Shown: positions 28,832-37,168 of the stretch, in pieces
How the letters are laid out: every line of letters starts with the position of its first letter
How positions within the stretch are numbered: the first letter of the stretch is position 1
Assembly (NCBI RefSeq): GCF_000511355.1
Contig: NC_023135.1
Coordinates: 1,638,371 to 1,702,370 of the forward strand
From: Leisingera methylohalidivorans DSM 14336
Lineage (GTDB): Bacteria; Pseudomonadota; Alphaproteobacteria; Rhodobacterales; Rhodobacteraceae
Reading direction: 5' to 3'
DNA length: 64,000 bases
Translations under genes and position numbers: made by a program
The notes under the pieces: generated by a model
What the model was told of the DNA's origin: nothing
Database searches by the model: none
Seen by the model: only the letters and a program-made list of their open reading frames with translations

Positions 28832-29036
28832 GCTTTTCCGGATGCCAGGCACGGGAAAATCACATCTGGCCAAGGCGCTCGGCGTGTTCGCGGTCAAGTC
28901 GGGCAAGAGCGTCCATCGTGCAACCCTGGCCGAACCGATTGCAGCGTTGAGCCAGGCTGAGCGGGAGGGTCGGCTGGCCGACAAGATCCGCTTTTATGCC
29001 TGGGTGTCTATGCTGATCGTCGACGAGATTAGTTAA
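28830..29036 (+). pseudogene. IS21-family istB ATPase fragment
   Basis: Codes for PGTGKSHLAKALGVFAVKSG, then EREGRLADKIRF and LIVDEIS: the Walker A to Walker B part of IstB, the IS21 transposition helper ATPase. The N-terminal domain is missing and a stop follows directly after Walker B. The intact protein is about 250 residues; only about 65 remain. Confidence 0.85.
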
Positions 29037-29138
29037 CGGCAGCAATCCGGTCCGGAACAGCCTGTGCCACGAACTCATGACTGTCACACGTCGGAAAAAT
29101 TAGTCGCTGAGAGATTAGGCCATATCCACTGGATGGGA

Positions 29139-29729
29139 TTACTGGTGCCCCGGCGGGCGCAACATTTCCAACACGGCATCCTTTGCCTCAAGCTGCGCGC
29201 GCAACGCAATGATCTGCTTAACCGCATCATCGAGTTCCAAGTCTTTGCGCTGCACCTCGGCTTCCAGGACAGCAACCCTTTCTTCCTCGGCGGATAGGCG
29301 GTTCTTGAACTCATCCTGTTCTTCTCGCTTCCTACGGAGCTCGTCACGCATTGATTGTAACCGTTCTTGCGCTTCCTGAAGTGGAAGAGTGCTTTGTTCC
29401 TTCAACTCACTGAAGCTCTCGGCGATCCCGGCGACGAGTTGACGGCGAGACTTGTCGATGGCCTGATCGATGAAATCCGTTGCCGACCTCGGGAGGGCGG
29501 CGATCAATTTCAAAACACGCTGTTCCTCTTTGGCGTCTTGAACTTCCTGGATCATTTGCCGCAAACCCTCCGGGCGGGGCTTGGCCGTCAAATACTGCTC
29601 TTCGATCATGTGTCGGGCAACATTTTCGACGGAAGGTTCCAGTCCGCGAATTTTGAGATCGGCCAGTGCCCTGGAAACCTGTCCCTCGTTATACGACTTC
29701 TTGCGCCCGGAGTTGGAACTTGCAGCCAT
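29139..29729 (-). CDS. KfrA-like DNA-binding coiled-coil protein
   Basis: A 196-residue protein with a KfrA_N-type DNA-binding domain (SYNEGQVSRALADLKIRGLE onward, to about residue 100) and a long coiled coil (about 105-180, rich in E, R, Q and L). KfrA proteins are plasmid-encoded repressors with a structural role in partition. The ATG at 29729 has AGGAG 7 nt upstream and is preferred to the ATG at 29744 and a TTG at 29771. Two palindromes just upstream look like its own operator. Nearby iteron-like repeats suggest a plasmid-derived segment in the island. Confidence 0.8.
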   Translation of the reverse strand: MAASSNSGRKKSYNEGQVSRALADLKIRGLEPSVENVARHMIEEQYLTAKPRPEGLRQMIQEVQDAKEEQRVLKLIAALPRSATDFIDQAIDKSRRQLVAGIAESFSELKEQSTLPLQEAQERLQSMRDELRRKREEQDEFKNRLSAEEERVAVLEAEVQRKDLELDDAVKQIIALRAQLEAKDAVLEMLRPPGHQ

Positions 29730-29762
29730 CGGGATGCTCCTCATGTTTTGATTTGTCCTATC

Positions 29763-29803
29763 ATTTGACAAATCAGATTTGACAAATTGCCTGCACGTGC
29801 AGG
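29763..29803. promoter_or_regulatory. Probable operator of the KfrA-like gene
   Basis: Two copies of the 11-bp palindrome ATTTGACAAAT at 29763-29773 and 29777-29787 (14 bp apart), followed by the perfect 14-bp palindrome CCTGCACGTGCAGG at 29790-29803. They lie 34-74 bp before the KfrA-like start, where an autorepressor would bind. Confidence 0.6.
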
Positions 29804-29984
29804 CCGAGGCACGTGTTGCCTCTTCGTGATTAGGAGTTGCGTTCGATTCAAATTTTGAGAAACAAACCCGGTCTGGAAGTCGGAAAAACCTTGGTCTCGC
29901 ATAGCGCGGTGAGGTTCACGGCCCGCGGAAACTCTCGTGTTTCATGCACGGAAGAACCCTGACAACCGTGTCAGAAAATAGGAC

Positions 29985-30083
29985 CTGCGAAATCTGCATT
30001 GACATCTGCAAAACCTGCACACCGAGCTGAAATTTCTGCATCTTCGGCTGACAAACTTGCATATCCATCTGCGAAATTTGCAT
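29985..30083 (+). repeat. Five iteron-like direct repeats with an exact 21-bp period
   Basis: Units of 15 bp begin at 29985, 30006, 30027, 30048 and 30069. Consensus is CTGMNAAAYYTGCAY; examples are CTGCGAAATCTGCAT and CTGCGAAATTTGCAT. The 21-bp period is exactly two helical turns, typical of plasmid iterons or partition sites. An alternative is a coding repeat: on the minus strand the same DNA reads as heptads of the form MQxxQxx. Confidence 0.75.
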
Positions 30084-30160
30084 CCGCCCCCCGTCAAGGC
30101 GTTGAAACCAAGCTATAAACCGTCCTCCCGAAAGAAGAGAAACCCCAGAAAGAGTAGAAA

Positions 30161-30188
30161 GGCCTCTGGTGAGGCCGTTTTTTGTTTT
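30161..30188 (+). terminator. Isolated plus-strand terminator downstream of the repeats
   Basis: Stem GGCCTC/GAGGCC with loop TGGT, followed by GTTTTTTG. No protein gene precedes it on the plus strand, so it may end a short RNA transcribed through the iteron region. Confidence 0.6.
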
Positions 30189-30511
30189 GAGTGGATGGCA
30201 CCACACCTGCGCCAACCTCTCGGGCACATCTGACACGTGTTGATTGACGGGCCGATGGCGACCGCAGTGCCGCGTGCCGGGGAAAATATCCTGTTCAGAT
30301 TGAAGGATCAGGCTCTCCCTCAGGCAATTCGTCCCGAGATGGCAGCGCACCACCATGACGTCCGGCCTGGAAACCCTGGGCGGGTCGGCGATACAGCTTC
30401 ACTGATCTCATCCAAACACCTTCATTCTGTCGGCAAGAAGAAATTGGCCCCGTATTTTCAAAGTTTCGGCAAACGACCGCATCTCCTTCCCAAACCAAGA
30501 GGGACAATCCC

Positions 30512-31180
30512 ATGCTTACAACCGCCGAAGTTGCACATCATTTTGCCCTTGCCGAGTATCGATTGGGTTGTAGCCCGCAATCAGGAACACTGAATGCCAT
30601 TGAAGGCCTATCGCAGCCTTGGCTGCGCTCCCAGATCCAACGATCCCAGGCATTTTCAGCTGGCGACAGAGTTATGGCAGGAGGAACGGGTGCTGTTTGA
30701 TAACATCGCTTTGACGAAGGATCACCGGTATGTCAGATGGCGGTTTTCGAAGTTCAGCTTCGAGCTCATGTCCGAGATGGACAGATACGCTTTGCTGATT
30801 GCAGAAAGACTAAAAACCGCCCGGACAGATTTGGATCTGGATGTCCTTCTCCAGGCCTACTGCATCATAGAATGCAGCGCCCGGAATTCCGGATGCTCGC
30901 TTAGGGTTTTCAAGGCCGGGGTGAAGAACCCGTACCGTTCAAACTCAAGGATGTCGATCGAAAGCTTAAAAGCAGTTTGCAGCGTCCGGCGGATCTCACC
31001 GGTTACCGTTTCGTCGTCGGCTACCTGCAGGAAGGCAAAGCGCCGGGGTACACCTCGGTGGCCATTCGCATCCAGCACGAAAAGACGAAATGGCCATCCA
31101 GGCGCATTTATAAGTTTCCACCCCGGACAAGGCAATTCTCTCTGGTCCCGGAAGCTGGCGCAGCCCAACAACCCTTGTAA
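30512..31180 (+). pseudogene. Frameshifted gene of unknown function
   Basis: A start at 30512 with GAGGG upstream gives MLTTAEVAHHFALAEYRLG. A protein-like stretch then continues in a second frame from 30594 (HFQLATELWQEERVLFDNIA to about 30880). It ends in the first frame again from 30905, after a stop at 30902, with PFKLKDVDRKLKSSLQRPAD and GYRFVVGYLQEGKAPGYTSV. The simplest reading is one gene with two frameshifts. No domain recognised. It precedes the truncated recombinase-like genes. Confidence 0.45.
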
Positions 31181-31266
31181 ATGAAGGCCTGACAACAATA
31201 TCGTCAGAAAATTCCTTTGGACAACCCAAAACCGGCCAATCTTCTTGATAAAGGAGTGGCGGAACG

Positions 31267-32220
31267 ATGTTTCAACAACTGAAATCCTGGGGCGAGGCTA
31301 ACGGACTTCCCGAAGGGAACTGGCCAAGACTGAAGGCCGCGATTGAATTCCAGGAAACCTTCGTACGCAATGGCGATCTTGCGAACATCGTTCATCCCCA
31401 TGATTTCGAGGACGCCTGGCCTCACGATCTGAAGGATGTGCCAGAGCACTTCAGCAATCCGGCACAGTACCAAGCCTGGCGGAATATTCTGATTTCCGGG
31501 TTGGAAGCGTGTTCCGGCCAAATTTCCCGAAAGTCAGCAGTTCAAGAAGAGGCGAAGGACGATTGGCTACGGCTGCGTGACTGGTGCAGGGAACGGGAGT
31601 TTGGTTACGTGCATGAGAACAACCTTCTGGCGCTGCGCCGGATTGCCCTTAGGCTTGATATCGAACCTGCAGGAGTGACCCAAGACTGGGCAGAGCAGGT
31701 GCAACAAGGCTTGGAGCAGTCTCAGCGCGCCTTGTTCAGGTCTGGTGTCGGCGCTTTTGAAAAAGCTCGCGCTCATCCTGAAATTCGTGGGGAGTTCGGT
31801 CTGACTGAAACACAGATTGGACAGCTCCAGTTCAAACCTTCACCTAACGAAGAACAGCCCTTGCCGCCGCGCTTCAAGGCGGACTTTGAGGAATGGGTTG
31901 GTCTTCTGGCTGCTGGGGAGCCCATCGGGTTCCGGGGGCGGCGGCGTAAACCCGTAGCGGAGGCGACTCTGCGCCAGTACCGGTTTGCGATCGCCTGGTA
32001 TTGGCGTTGCTTTGCTGTTGCGTTCCCAGACCAATTAAACCCGGAAACTGCCAAACTCGCACGCCAGCTCGTGTTGGAGGAAATCTCCGAGATCGCGGAC
32101 AAGACAAAAGGTCTTCAGCTCAAACCGGGTATGAAAAAGGAATACTTTTCTAAAGTCCTACCCTTCCTCCACCAATGGAATCCACAGCTGGTGCAACCAG
32201 GGAAGGAGAAAGAAAGATAA
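31267..32220 (+). CDS. Truncated relative of the large tyrosine recombinase (N-terminal part)
   Basis: A 317-residue protein with AAGGAG before the ATG. Its early part (PAQYQAWRNILISGLEACSG) parallels the 584-residue recombinase at 38012 (ENAYKAWRRKVSAAIKGATG), and the same downstream order of genes is repeated. Residues 195-280 resemble a SAM-like core-binding domain. No catalytic domain with the RHRY residues follows; the gene stops where it should begin. It may be a dead copy or a stand-alone DNA-binding subunit. Confidence 0.6.
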   Translation: MFQQLKSWGEANGLPEGNWPRLKAAIEFQETFVRNGDLANIVHPHDFEDAWPHDLKDVPEHFSNPAQYQAWRNILISGLEACSGQISRKSAVQEEAKDDWLRLRDWCREREFGYVHENNLLALRRIALRLDIEPAGVTQDWAEQVQQGLEQSQRALFRSGVGAFEKARAHPEIRGEFGLTETQIGQLQFKPSPNEEQPLPPRFKADFEEWVGLLAAGEPIGFRGRRRKPVAEATLRQYRFAIAWYWRCFAVAFPDQLNPETAKLARQLVLEEISEIADKTKGLQLKPGMKKEYFSKVLPFLHQWNPQLVQPGKEKER

Positions 32221-32222
32221 AG

Positions 32223-32597
32223 ATGAAAGATAAACAGACGGGGAAATTCGTGCGTACCGGGCGGATCAGCGAACGGCTCGCCGCGATGGAAGCACCAGAG
32301 AAGTTTGTAACTCAGGCCAGGGCGATTGAATCTGGGGAAACCGGTCTGAATGGATACCTCCATAAACCTGCTCTCAATGGAATGTTCAGGTTTATTGATT
32401 TGGCAGTCACCCAGGACCTTCCGTTGGATTTCCATACGAGCACGATCGTGGCATTTCTCGATGATCTTGATAAACGATCCACGGGCTCTGCGTATTGGTT
32501 GCGCTACGCAAATGCGATGCAGGAAGTGGCGCGCGAGATGGGTTACCCCTTCCAAGTCATCGATGGGTTCGAGGTGAGGTTGGGGCCGGTTTCTTAG
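32223..32597 (+). CDS. Truncated relative of the second recombinase-like protein
   Basis: A 124-residue protein starting MKDKQTGKFVRTGRISERLA. The segment MFRFIDLAVTQDLPLDFHTS parallels the N-terminal region of the 462-residue protein at 39763 (LDDFLAFIEDRQIASIWELS). The remaining ~340 residues of that family are absent. GGAAGGAG lies 14 nt upstream inside the end of the preceding gene. Gene order mirrors the intact pair 6.7 kb away. Confidence 0.55.
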   Translation: MKDKQTGKFVRTGRISERLAAMEAPEKFVTQARAIESGETGLNGYLHKPALNGMFRFIDLAVTQDLPLDFHTSTIVAFLDDLDKRSTGSAYWLRYANAMQEVAREMGYPFQVIDGFEVRLGPVS

Positions 32598-32760
32598 AAC
32601 ACCAGGAACCTCACATGCGATACCGGCCCAAACCGGCCGTTCCCGAAGCTATCAATCGCTGCAGCGTAGCTTTCACCAAACCGGCCATTCGCCGCGACCG
32701 CACATTGCATCGTGGTCATTGAGTTTCTTCGCGGTCACGGCGATCTCAGACTTCACGATG

Positions 32761-33084
32761 TCAGAAGGGCGGCTTCTTAGGCCAAGGGAAGCTCCAGACC
32801 TCACGAAGCGCGTGATCATATGGCTCGCCCCCCCTCGAACTGGCTACGTATCCGGTCCCAGGAACACCGGTGTGTTTTGCGTATACGAGTGCCTGCATCG
32901 GCGGATAGCCGTTCTCTCTGAACCAAGTCTGCATCACTCCAAGAAACCAGCGGGCGCTGCGATGGTGAAGTCCAAGCGGATCGGTGAGGTCCTTGTAAGT
33001 GATCCGCTGCCCCTTCCGAGCGCATCGGCGCAGTATCCTGTAAGCACGTCGGGCACGAGCAGTGTGGTCAATCATATTTGGCAT
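32761..33084 (-). CDS. Small protein with an MGMT/ATL-like winged-helix pattern
   Basis: A 107-residue protein. After a basic N-terminus, GQRITYKDLTDPLGLHHRSA resembles the helix-turn-helix part of alkyltransferase-like proteins, and GVPGTGYVASSRGGE resembles their later loop. The active-site PCHR is absent, so it would not be an alkyltransferase. The ATG at 33084 has AGGAG 7 nt upstream; a longer frame upstream is poor. Function unknown; it could bind DNA. It lies downstream of the reverse transcriptase on the same strand, 676 bp away. Confidence 0.6.
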   Translation of the reverse strand: MPNMIDHTARARRAYRILRRCARKGQRITYKDLTDPLGLHHRSARWFLGVMQTWFRENGYPPMQALVYAKHTGVPGTGYVASSRGGEPYDHALREVWSFPWPKKPPF

Positions 33085-33760
33085 GTGTCTTCTCCTGCGG
33101 CTCATGATGACGACGGAGATCTCGTGAGCCGCATGCCGAAGACCTCCTCCGCAAAAAGCGGGGGTTGGGTCAGCGGCCATCGGTTGATCCGACGGTTCGG
33201 CTCCTGAATGTACAGGCGGCTCTTTTTGCGATGCGGTATTTTGCATCGGCCCTGAAGGATAGAACATATGACGCGCCGACGAATTTGCAAGAACGGCAAG
33301 AACATTTCCAGGTAGAAACCTTGGGCCTACCCTCATCAAAAACTAAGGAAGTACGAGATATCCGGGGCATTTCGGCAGTAGACACGACGGCTATCGCCGA
33401 TGGATATGAACGGCAATCTCGGCCCGGACCTGCCGTTCATCGACCACTGCAATTGCTACGACGCAGTTCTTCAAAACGGAAGTTACTGCAACTTCTTCAT
33501 CCGGGTGGGGTTGAAATCATAAAAGCGCAGGCACGAGGAAGCGAACTTTTGCATTCGGCGAAGCCCGATTGCCCTCATCCACCTCACTCTATCCGAGATG
33601 CTTCTCTGTGCCCTTTCGGTTGCCCGATCTGAACCAGTCCGCGAAATAGATCAGCCACACTCGATATGTCAAACCCGTTGAGCCTTTAGATCTTGATGGT
33701 ATCGTTGATAGTGTGGAACCCCTTCGGCGGATGAACATCAGCGGGCGTCTACCTTCTTTA
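33085..33760. other. 676-bp stretch without a supported gene, downstream of the reverse transcriptase
   Basis: Plus-strand frames here are unconvincing. One 40-codon frame at 33400-33522 encodes a cysteine-containing peptide but has no ribosome-binding site. No repeat or terminator is clear. A 3' RNA partner of the reverse transcriptase could lie here; nothing proves it. Confidence 0.4.
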
Positions 33761-35323
33761 TCAGACTGCAGCCGATATTAGTGCGTTAAGGTCCGAGTGT
33801 CCTTTCCAAGCAGCTTTCATGGTCCGCTTCTCCGCCACCGTAAAAAATTGAGAGCTGTAAAGAATCGCTGCTTGAACATACGGGGGCTCCTCATCATAAG
33901 CCGCTCGAACTTCGCGTCTCTCACGCGCAGTTCCAAACTTGCACGCAAAAATTGCTGAAATTGCCCGAGTATGGCTCCCGATGCTACGATTACGAAACCA
34001 AGACATTACATGGGCAACGGTTTCCGCAGAGACCGCATCACAAGTCATAACGCCAGCCGCATGATACATCCTTTGGTAGTCAAGGTAAAAGCCATTTGCA
34101 CATATCAAAGCTTCTATCCGCTCTCTAACGTCCTGATTTATCCTTGCAAAATGATTGAGGTAAGAAAAGTAATGCCTCGTAAGATGGGGGCGTCGCGCCA
34201 AGCCATCGAATGCCCGTTCAACACCATAGTCGTCGCCTGCAGCTCTCAGGTAGGGCAACGCGAATCTATCAATTTTTTCAGATATTTCTGGGGTGTCATC
34301 ATGATAGTCCAATAGGGCACGGACAGCGAGCAATTCTTCGTCCAAGCCATCCGATATTGCCTCCTCCACCTCATCAGAATTCACCCAGTCACCTTGGAAA
34401 CCATAGCCACCGTTTTCCACAAGGTCCCGAGCTGCCTCGACTTCATCTCTGGCCTCTTCGAAAAGTCGATCAACCTCCCGCTGTTCAAAGAGCAATTCAT
34501 TGGACGCGAGGATTCGCGTCTTTGTCGGATTCAAAGCCAAACCGACTTTTCGCATGCTCTCTATCATCTCTGCCAGAAATAGCTTCGCATCGAGCTCCGT
34601 CGAGAACCCAATATAAAAGTCATCAACATAACGCGCAGATGGATGATCAAACAGGCTGCAATTTGCGTCAAAATCTGTCAGGTAAAAATTCCCAAGAACA
34701 TCCGAAGGAAAAACGCCTTGAATGATCCCTTGGGAACTTTTCTGACGGAACGCCAGCAAAAGCTTTTCCATGAGCCGAACGCTTTCTGCGCGGCAGCCAC
34801 ATCCTTCCAAGGCATTAACAAGATTATGCTGAGGAAGAGTTTCGAAGTAATTGGCAACATCACACTGAAGAACAAAATCCATATCCCCGCAAATGGCTTC
34901 GACTCTTCGCTGAAACTTGTTCCAACCCTCGAAAGACGGGTCAAACAAGCGATCCGCTTCTGTGGATGGTATATGACTAAAGGAACGGGTTCTATCGAAC
35001 TGAGCTTCAATCTCGGGCAACATGTTTTCCAAAAGCCCTTGATAAAGCAACCGATCCTGAGGCAGAAGAATTGAGCCCGGGCGGGTCAATACGCCTTGCT
35101 TGGGGGCGCTGATTGTTACGGGTAACTGTGGCTCGTATGTTCCAGCCGCGAGCTTGGATTTCAGTTGATTGATAAGATCAGCAGACTTGTCCCGGAAAAC
35201 GATATCCAAGTGAGGCGCTAAAATGAAGTCGCTGCGTGAGTCCACTTCTATATTTCGCGCCGCTTTTTCCCAGTCGATCGTGTCGACAACTTCACTTGCA
35301 AGACCTGGCATTGGGACGCTCAT
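33761..35323 (-). CDS. Reverse transcriptase of the UG/Abi (defence-associated) type
   Basis: A 520-residue protein. RT motifs in order are RPGSILLPQDRLLYQG (81-96), the catalytic strand VLQCDVANYFETLP (151-164), QGVFPSDVLGNFYLTDFD (202-219), the active site RYVDDFYIGF (231-240) and GLALNPTKTR (261-270). Residues 300-520 are an alpha-helical C-terminal region with no known domain. It lacks the maturase and endonuclease parts of group II introns, retron features and the diversity-generating signature. The pattern fits the UG/Abi class, several of which are proven anti-phage DRTs. The start at 35323 is a choice; an in-frame TTG lies 18 codons upstream. An IS ends about 220 bp upstream. Exact UG group not assigned. 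Confidence 0.85.
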   Translation of the reverse strand: MSVPMPGLASEVVDTIDWEKAARNIEVDSRSDFILAPHLDIVFRDKSADLINQLKSKLAAGTYEPQLPVTISAPKQGVLTRPGSILLPQDRLLYQGLLENMLPEIEAQFDRTRSFSHIPSTEADRLFDPSFEGWNKFQRRVEAICGDMDFVLQCDVANYFETLPQHNLVNALEGCGCRAESVRLMEKLLLAFRQKSSQGIIQGVFPSDVLGNFYLTDFDANCSLFDHPSARYVDDFYIGFSTELDAKLFLAEMIESMRKVGLALNPTKTRILASNELLFEQREVDRLFEEARDEVEAARDLVENGGYGFQGDWVNSDEVEEAISDGLDEELLAVRALLDYHDDTPEISEKIDRFALPYLRAAGDDYGVERAFDGLARRPHLTRHYFSYLNHFARINQDVRERIEALICANGFYLDYQRMYHAAGVMTCDAVSAETVAHVMSWFRNRSIGSHTRAISAIFACKFGTARERREVRAAYDEEPPYVQAAILYSSQFFTVAEKRTMKAAWKGHSDLNALISAAV

Positions 35324-35542
35324 CTTAGAAACCACATTCGACCCAAGACTACGTTGGTTCAAGCGTGGATGCGACAATAAACTACAAGTGCATCATGGCC
35401 GGTGCTCGCTGCGAACTTCGTTTTTGCACTCTTCCGGCCTGAGATAGCTTTACCCTGGTGGTTGGAGGGCCCAAGGTCCGCTTTCCGAGATGAAGCCTGA
35501 CGATTGCGGGCACGCGGCGAACGGCAGCTGTCCGCCGATTCC

Positions 35543-37064
35543 GTGGAAAAACACCCGTTCGCGGGTGCAGAATTTCGTTGCTTGAGTTGGGCGCAAGCGC
35601 CTTTCCTATCAGGCTGTGCGCGTCTGCTGCGGTGCAGGAAAGATCTTGGCCAATTTGCGGATGTTTTGGGCGGTTGCGGCGAGGAGGAATTCGTCATTTG
35701 CACCGCATGGGCCACGTAATCGGAGCCTTCCGAGGCCGAGGATGCGCTTGAGGTGCGCGAAGAGCATCTCGACCTTCTTTCGGAGCTTCATGGAGATGTC
35801 GTATTGCTTGGTCTTTGCGATGTCTCGGGCGACCTGGCGGGCGTCTTCGTGTTCTTCGCGGGTGATTGATCTGGCATCTGCGTTCGGGCAGCATTTCGCC
35901 TTGGACGGGCAGGCCTGGCAGGTCAGTTTCAGGGCACGGTATTTGGTTCTGCCCTGTCCGGTCGGCCCCCGGTTCGGATCGGAATAGTTCCGCCGGAACT
36001 GCTTCAGCTCTTGGCCCTCGGGGCAGACGTATTGGTCGTTCTCGGCGTCCCACTCGAAGTCCGCCCGGCTCCAGGTGCCGTCGCTGCGGCCAGATTTGTC
36101 GAAGACGGGGATGTGCGGGTTAATCTTGCGTTCAACCAGCCAACCCAGCATCGGTCCGGTGCCATAGGCCGTGTCGGCAATCAGGCGTTCGGGATGCAGG
36201 TCGAACTTCTCTTTGACCCGCTTCAACATGGTCTTTGTTGACCCGACCTCTGCTTGCCGGATGGAGCGGGTGGGTTCCACATCCAAGATGACACCATGAT
36301 CTGTGTCGATGAGATAATTGTCGGAATAGCTGAAGAATGCAGGGCCTTTACGGGCCGCTGTCCATTGGCTGGCGGGATCAGAATGCGAGGTGAACTTGGG
36401 TTGCACCTCGCTGGCGGCGCCAAAAGCGGCCTCGTCCAGGGTGTCGAGATACTCGCGCACGGCGCGGGGCGCATCGGCGGGATCGATTTGTCCCGCATCC
36501 CATTCTTCCTTCGGCGTCGAGTTCTGCTTGTTGGCATCCGCCTCGATCAGGCTGGCATCGACGGCCATGCGCTGTCCGCTCACCAGACCTTCTTGGATAC
36601 ACCGGGCGACAGTCGTCTCGAACAGGTGCCGCAGCAGTTCGCTGTCACGGAAGCGCCCGTGCCGGTTCTTGGAGAAAGTCGAGTGATCCGGAACCCGGTC
36701 GCTCAGATCAAGCCGACAAAACCACCGATAGGCGAGGTTCAGATGCACCTCTTCGCAAAGCCGCCGTTCCGACCGGATGCCGAAGCAATAGCCGACCAGG
36801 AGCATGCGGATCAGCAACTCGGGATCGACGGAGGGGCGGCCCGTGTGGCTGTAGAAATCCGCCAGATAGGCGCGGACGTCAGTCAAATCGACGAAGCGGT
36901 CGATGGACCGAAGAAGGTGATCCTGAGGGACATGATCTTCCAGCGAGAACTCGTAGAACAGCGACGGCTGCGCCTCCTGCCTTGGTCCCATCATCGCAAA
37001 TCCTCCCGCCCAATGCGGGAATTGAATCAGTAGTTCAGGCCGCAATCAAGGAGGAGTTTTTCAA
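35543..37064 (-). mobile_element. IS1182-family insertion sequence
   Basis: A roughly 1.5-kb element carrying one transposase. Candidate imperfect terminal repeats are GTGGAAAAACACC (35543-35555) and, inverted, GTTGAAAAACTCC (37052-37064). No target-site duplication was obvious. It sits between the reverse transcriptase gene and the second recombination module, both orientations leaving the flanking genes intact. Confidence 0.75.
35609..36994 (-). CDS. IS1182-family transposase
   Basis: A 461-residue DDE transposase that appears intact. The N-terminal domain (SLEDHVPQDHLLRSIDRFVD, then HTGRPSVDPELLIRMLLVGY) and the catalytic region (GQRMAVDASLIEADANK, RLIADTAYGTGPMLGWL, KKVEMLFAHLKRILGLGRL) fit IS1182. 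A cysteine cluster CQACPSKAKCC lies late in the protein. The ATG at 36994 follows GGGAGG by 8 nt. It could be active. Confidence 0.9.
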   Translation of the reverse strand: MMGPRQEAQPSLFYEFSLEDHVPQDHLLRSIDRFVDLTDVRAYLADFYSHTGRPSVDPELLIRMLLVGYCFGIRSERRLCEEVHLNLAYRWFCRLDLSDRVPDHSTFSKNRHGRFRDSELLRHLFETTVARCIQEGLVSGQRMAVDASLIEADANKQNSTPKEEWDAGQIDPADAPRAVREYLDTLDEAAFGAASEVQPKFTSHSDPASQWTAARKGPAFFSYSDNYLIDTDHGVILDVEPTRSIRQAEVGSTKTMLKRVKEKFDLHPERLIADTAYGTGPMLGWLVERKINPHIPVFDKSGRSDGTWSRADFEWDAENDQYVCPEGQELKQFRRNYSDPNRGPTGQGRTKYRALKLTCQACPSKAKCCPNADARSITREEHEDARQVARDIAKTKQYDISMKLRKKVEMLFAHLKRILGLGRLRLRGPCGANDEFLLAATAQNIRKLAKIFPAPQQTRTA

Positions 37065-37168
37065 CAAAATACGCCCTTTCTTCCCAATCGGAGGCCATCG
37101 ACATATTCTAAATTCGATTTTTCGATCTCAAACCTAACCCCCATCTTCTCTTCAGAATTGGAGGGCAG

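Larger units (their letters stand above)
29730..30511. other. Non-coding region holding operators, an iteron array and a terminator
   Basis: 780 bp without a convincing gene. It contains the KfrA-side palindromes, five 21-bp repeats and an isolated plus-strand terminator, all listed separately. A minus-strand frame across 29916-30356 reads through the repeats as heptads, but its N-terminal half does not look like protein. Confidence 0.5.

Noticed and set aside
29916-30356. 146-codon minus-strand frame covering the iteron repeats with MQxxQxx heptads
   Set aside because: The N-terminal half looks like random translation and there is no ribosome-binding site; the 21-bp array explains the heptads.
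33400-33522. 40-codon plus-strand frame encoding a cysteine-containing peptide near the reverse transcriptase
   Set aside because: No ribosome-binding site, no recognised family and no support from neighbours.
33761-35323. Interpretation as a diversity-generating retroelement or group II intron
   Set aside because: No template/variable repeat pair was seen, motif 4 is not of the DGR type, and no maturase, endonuclease or intron RNA domains are present.
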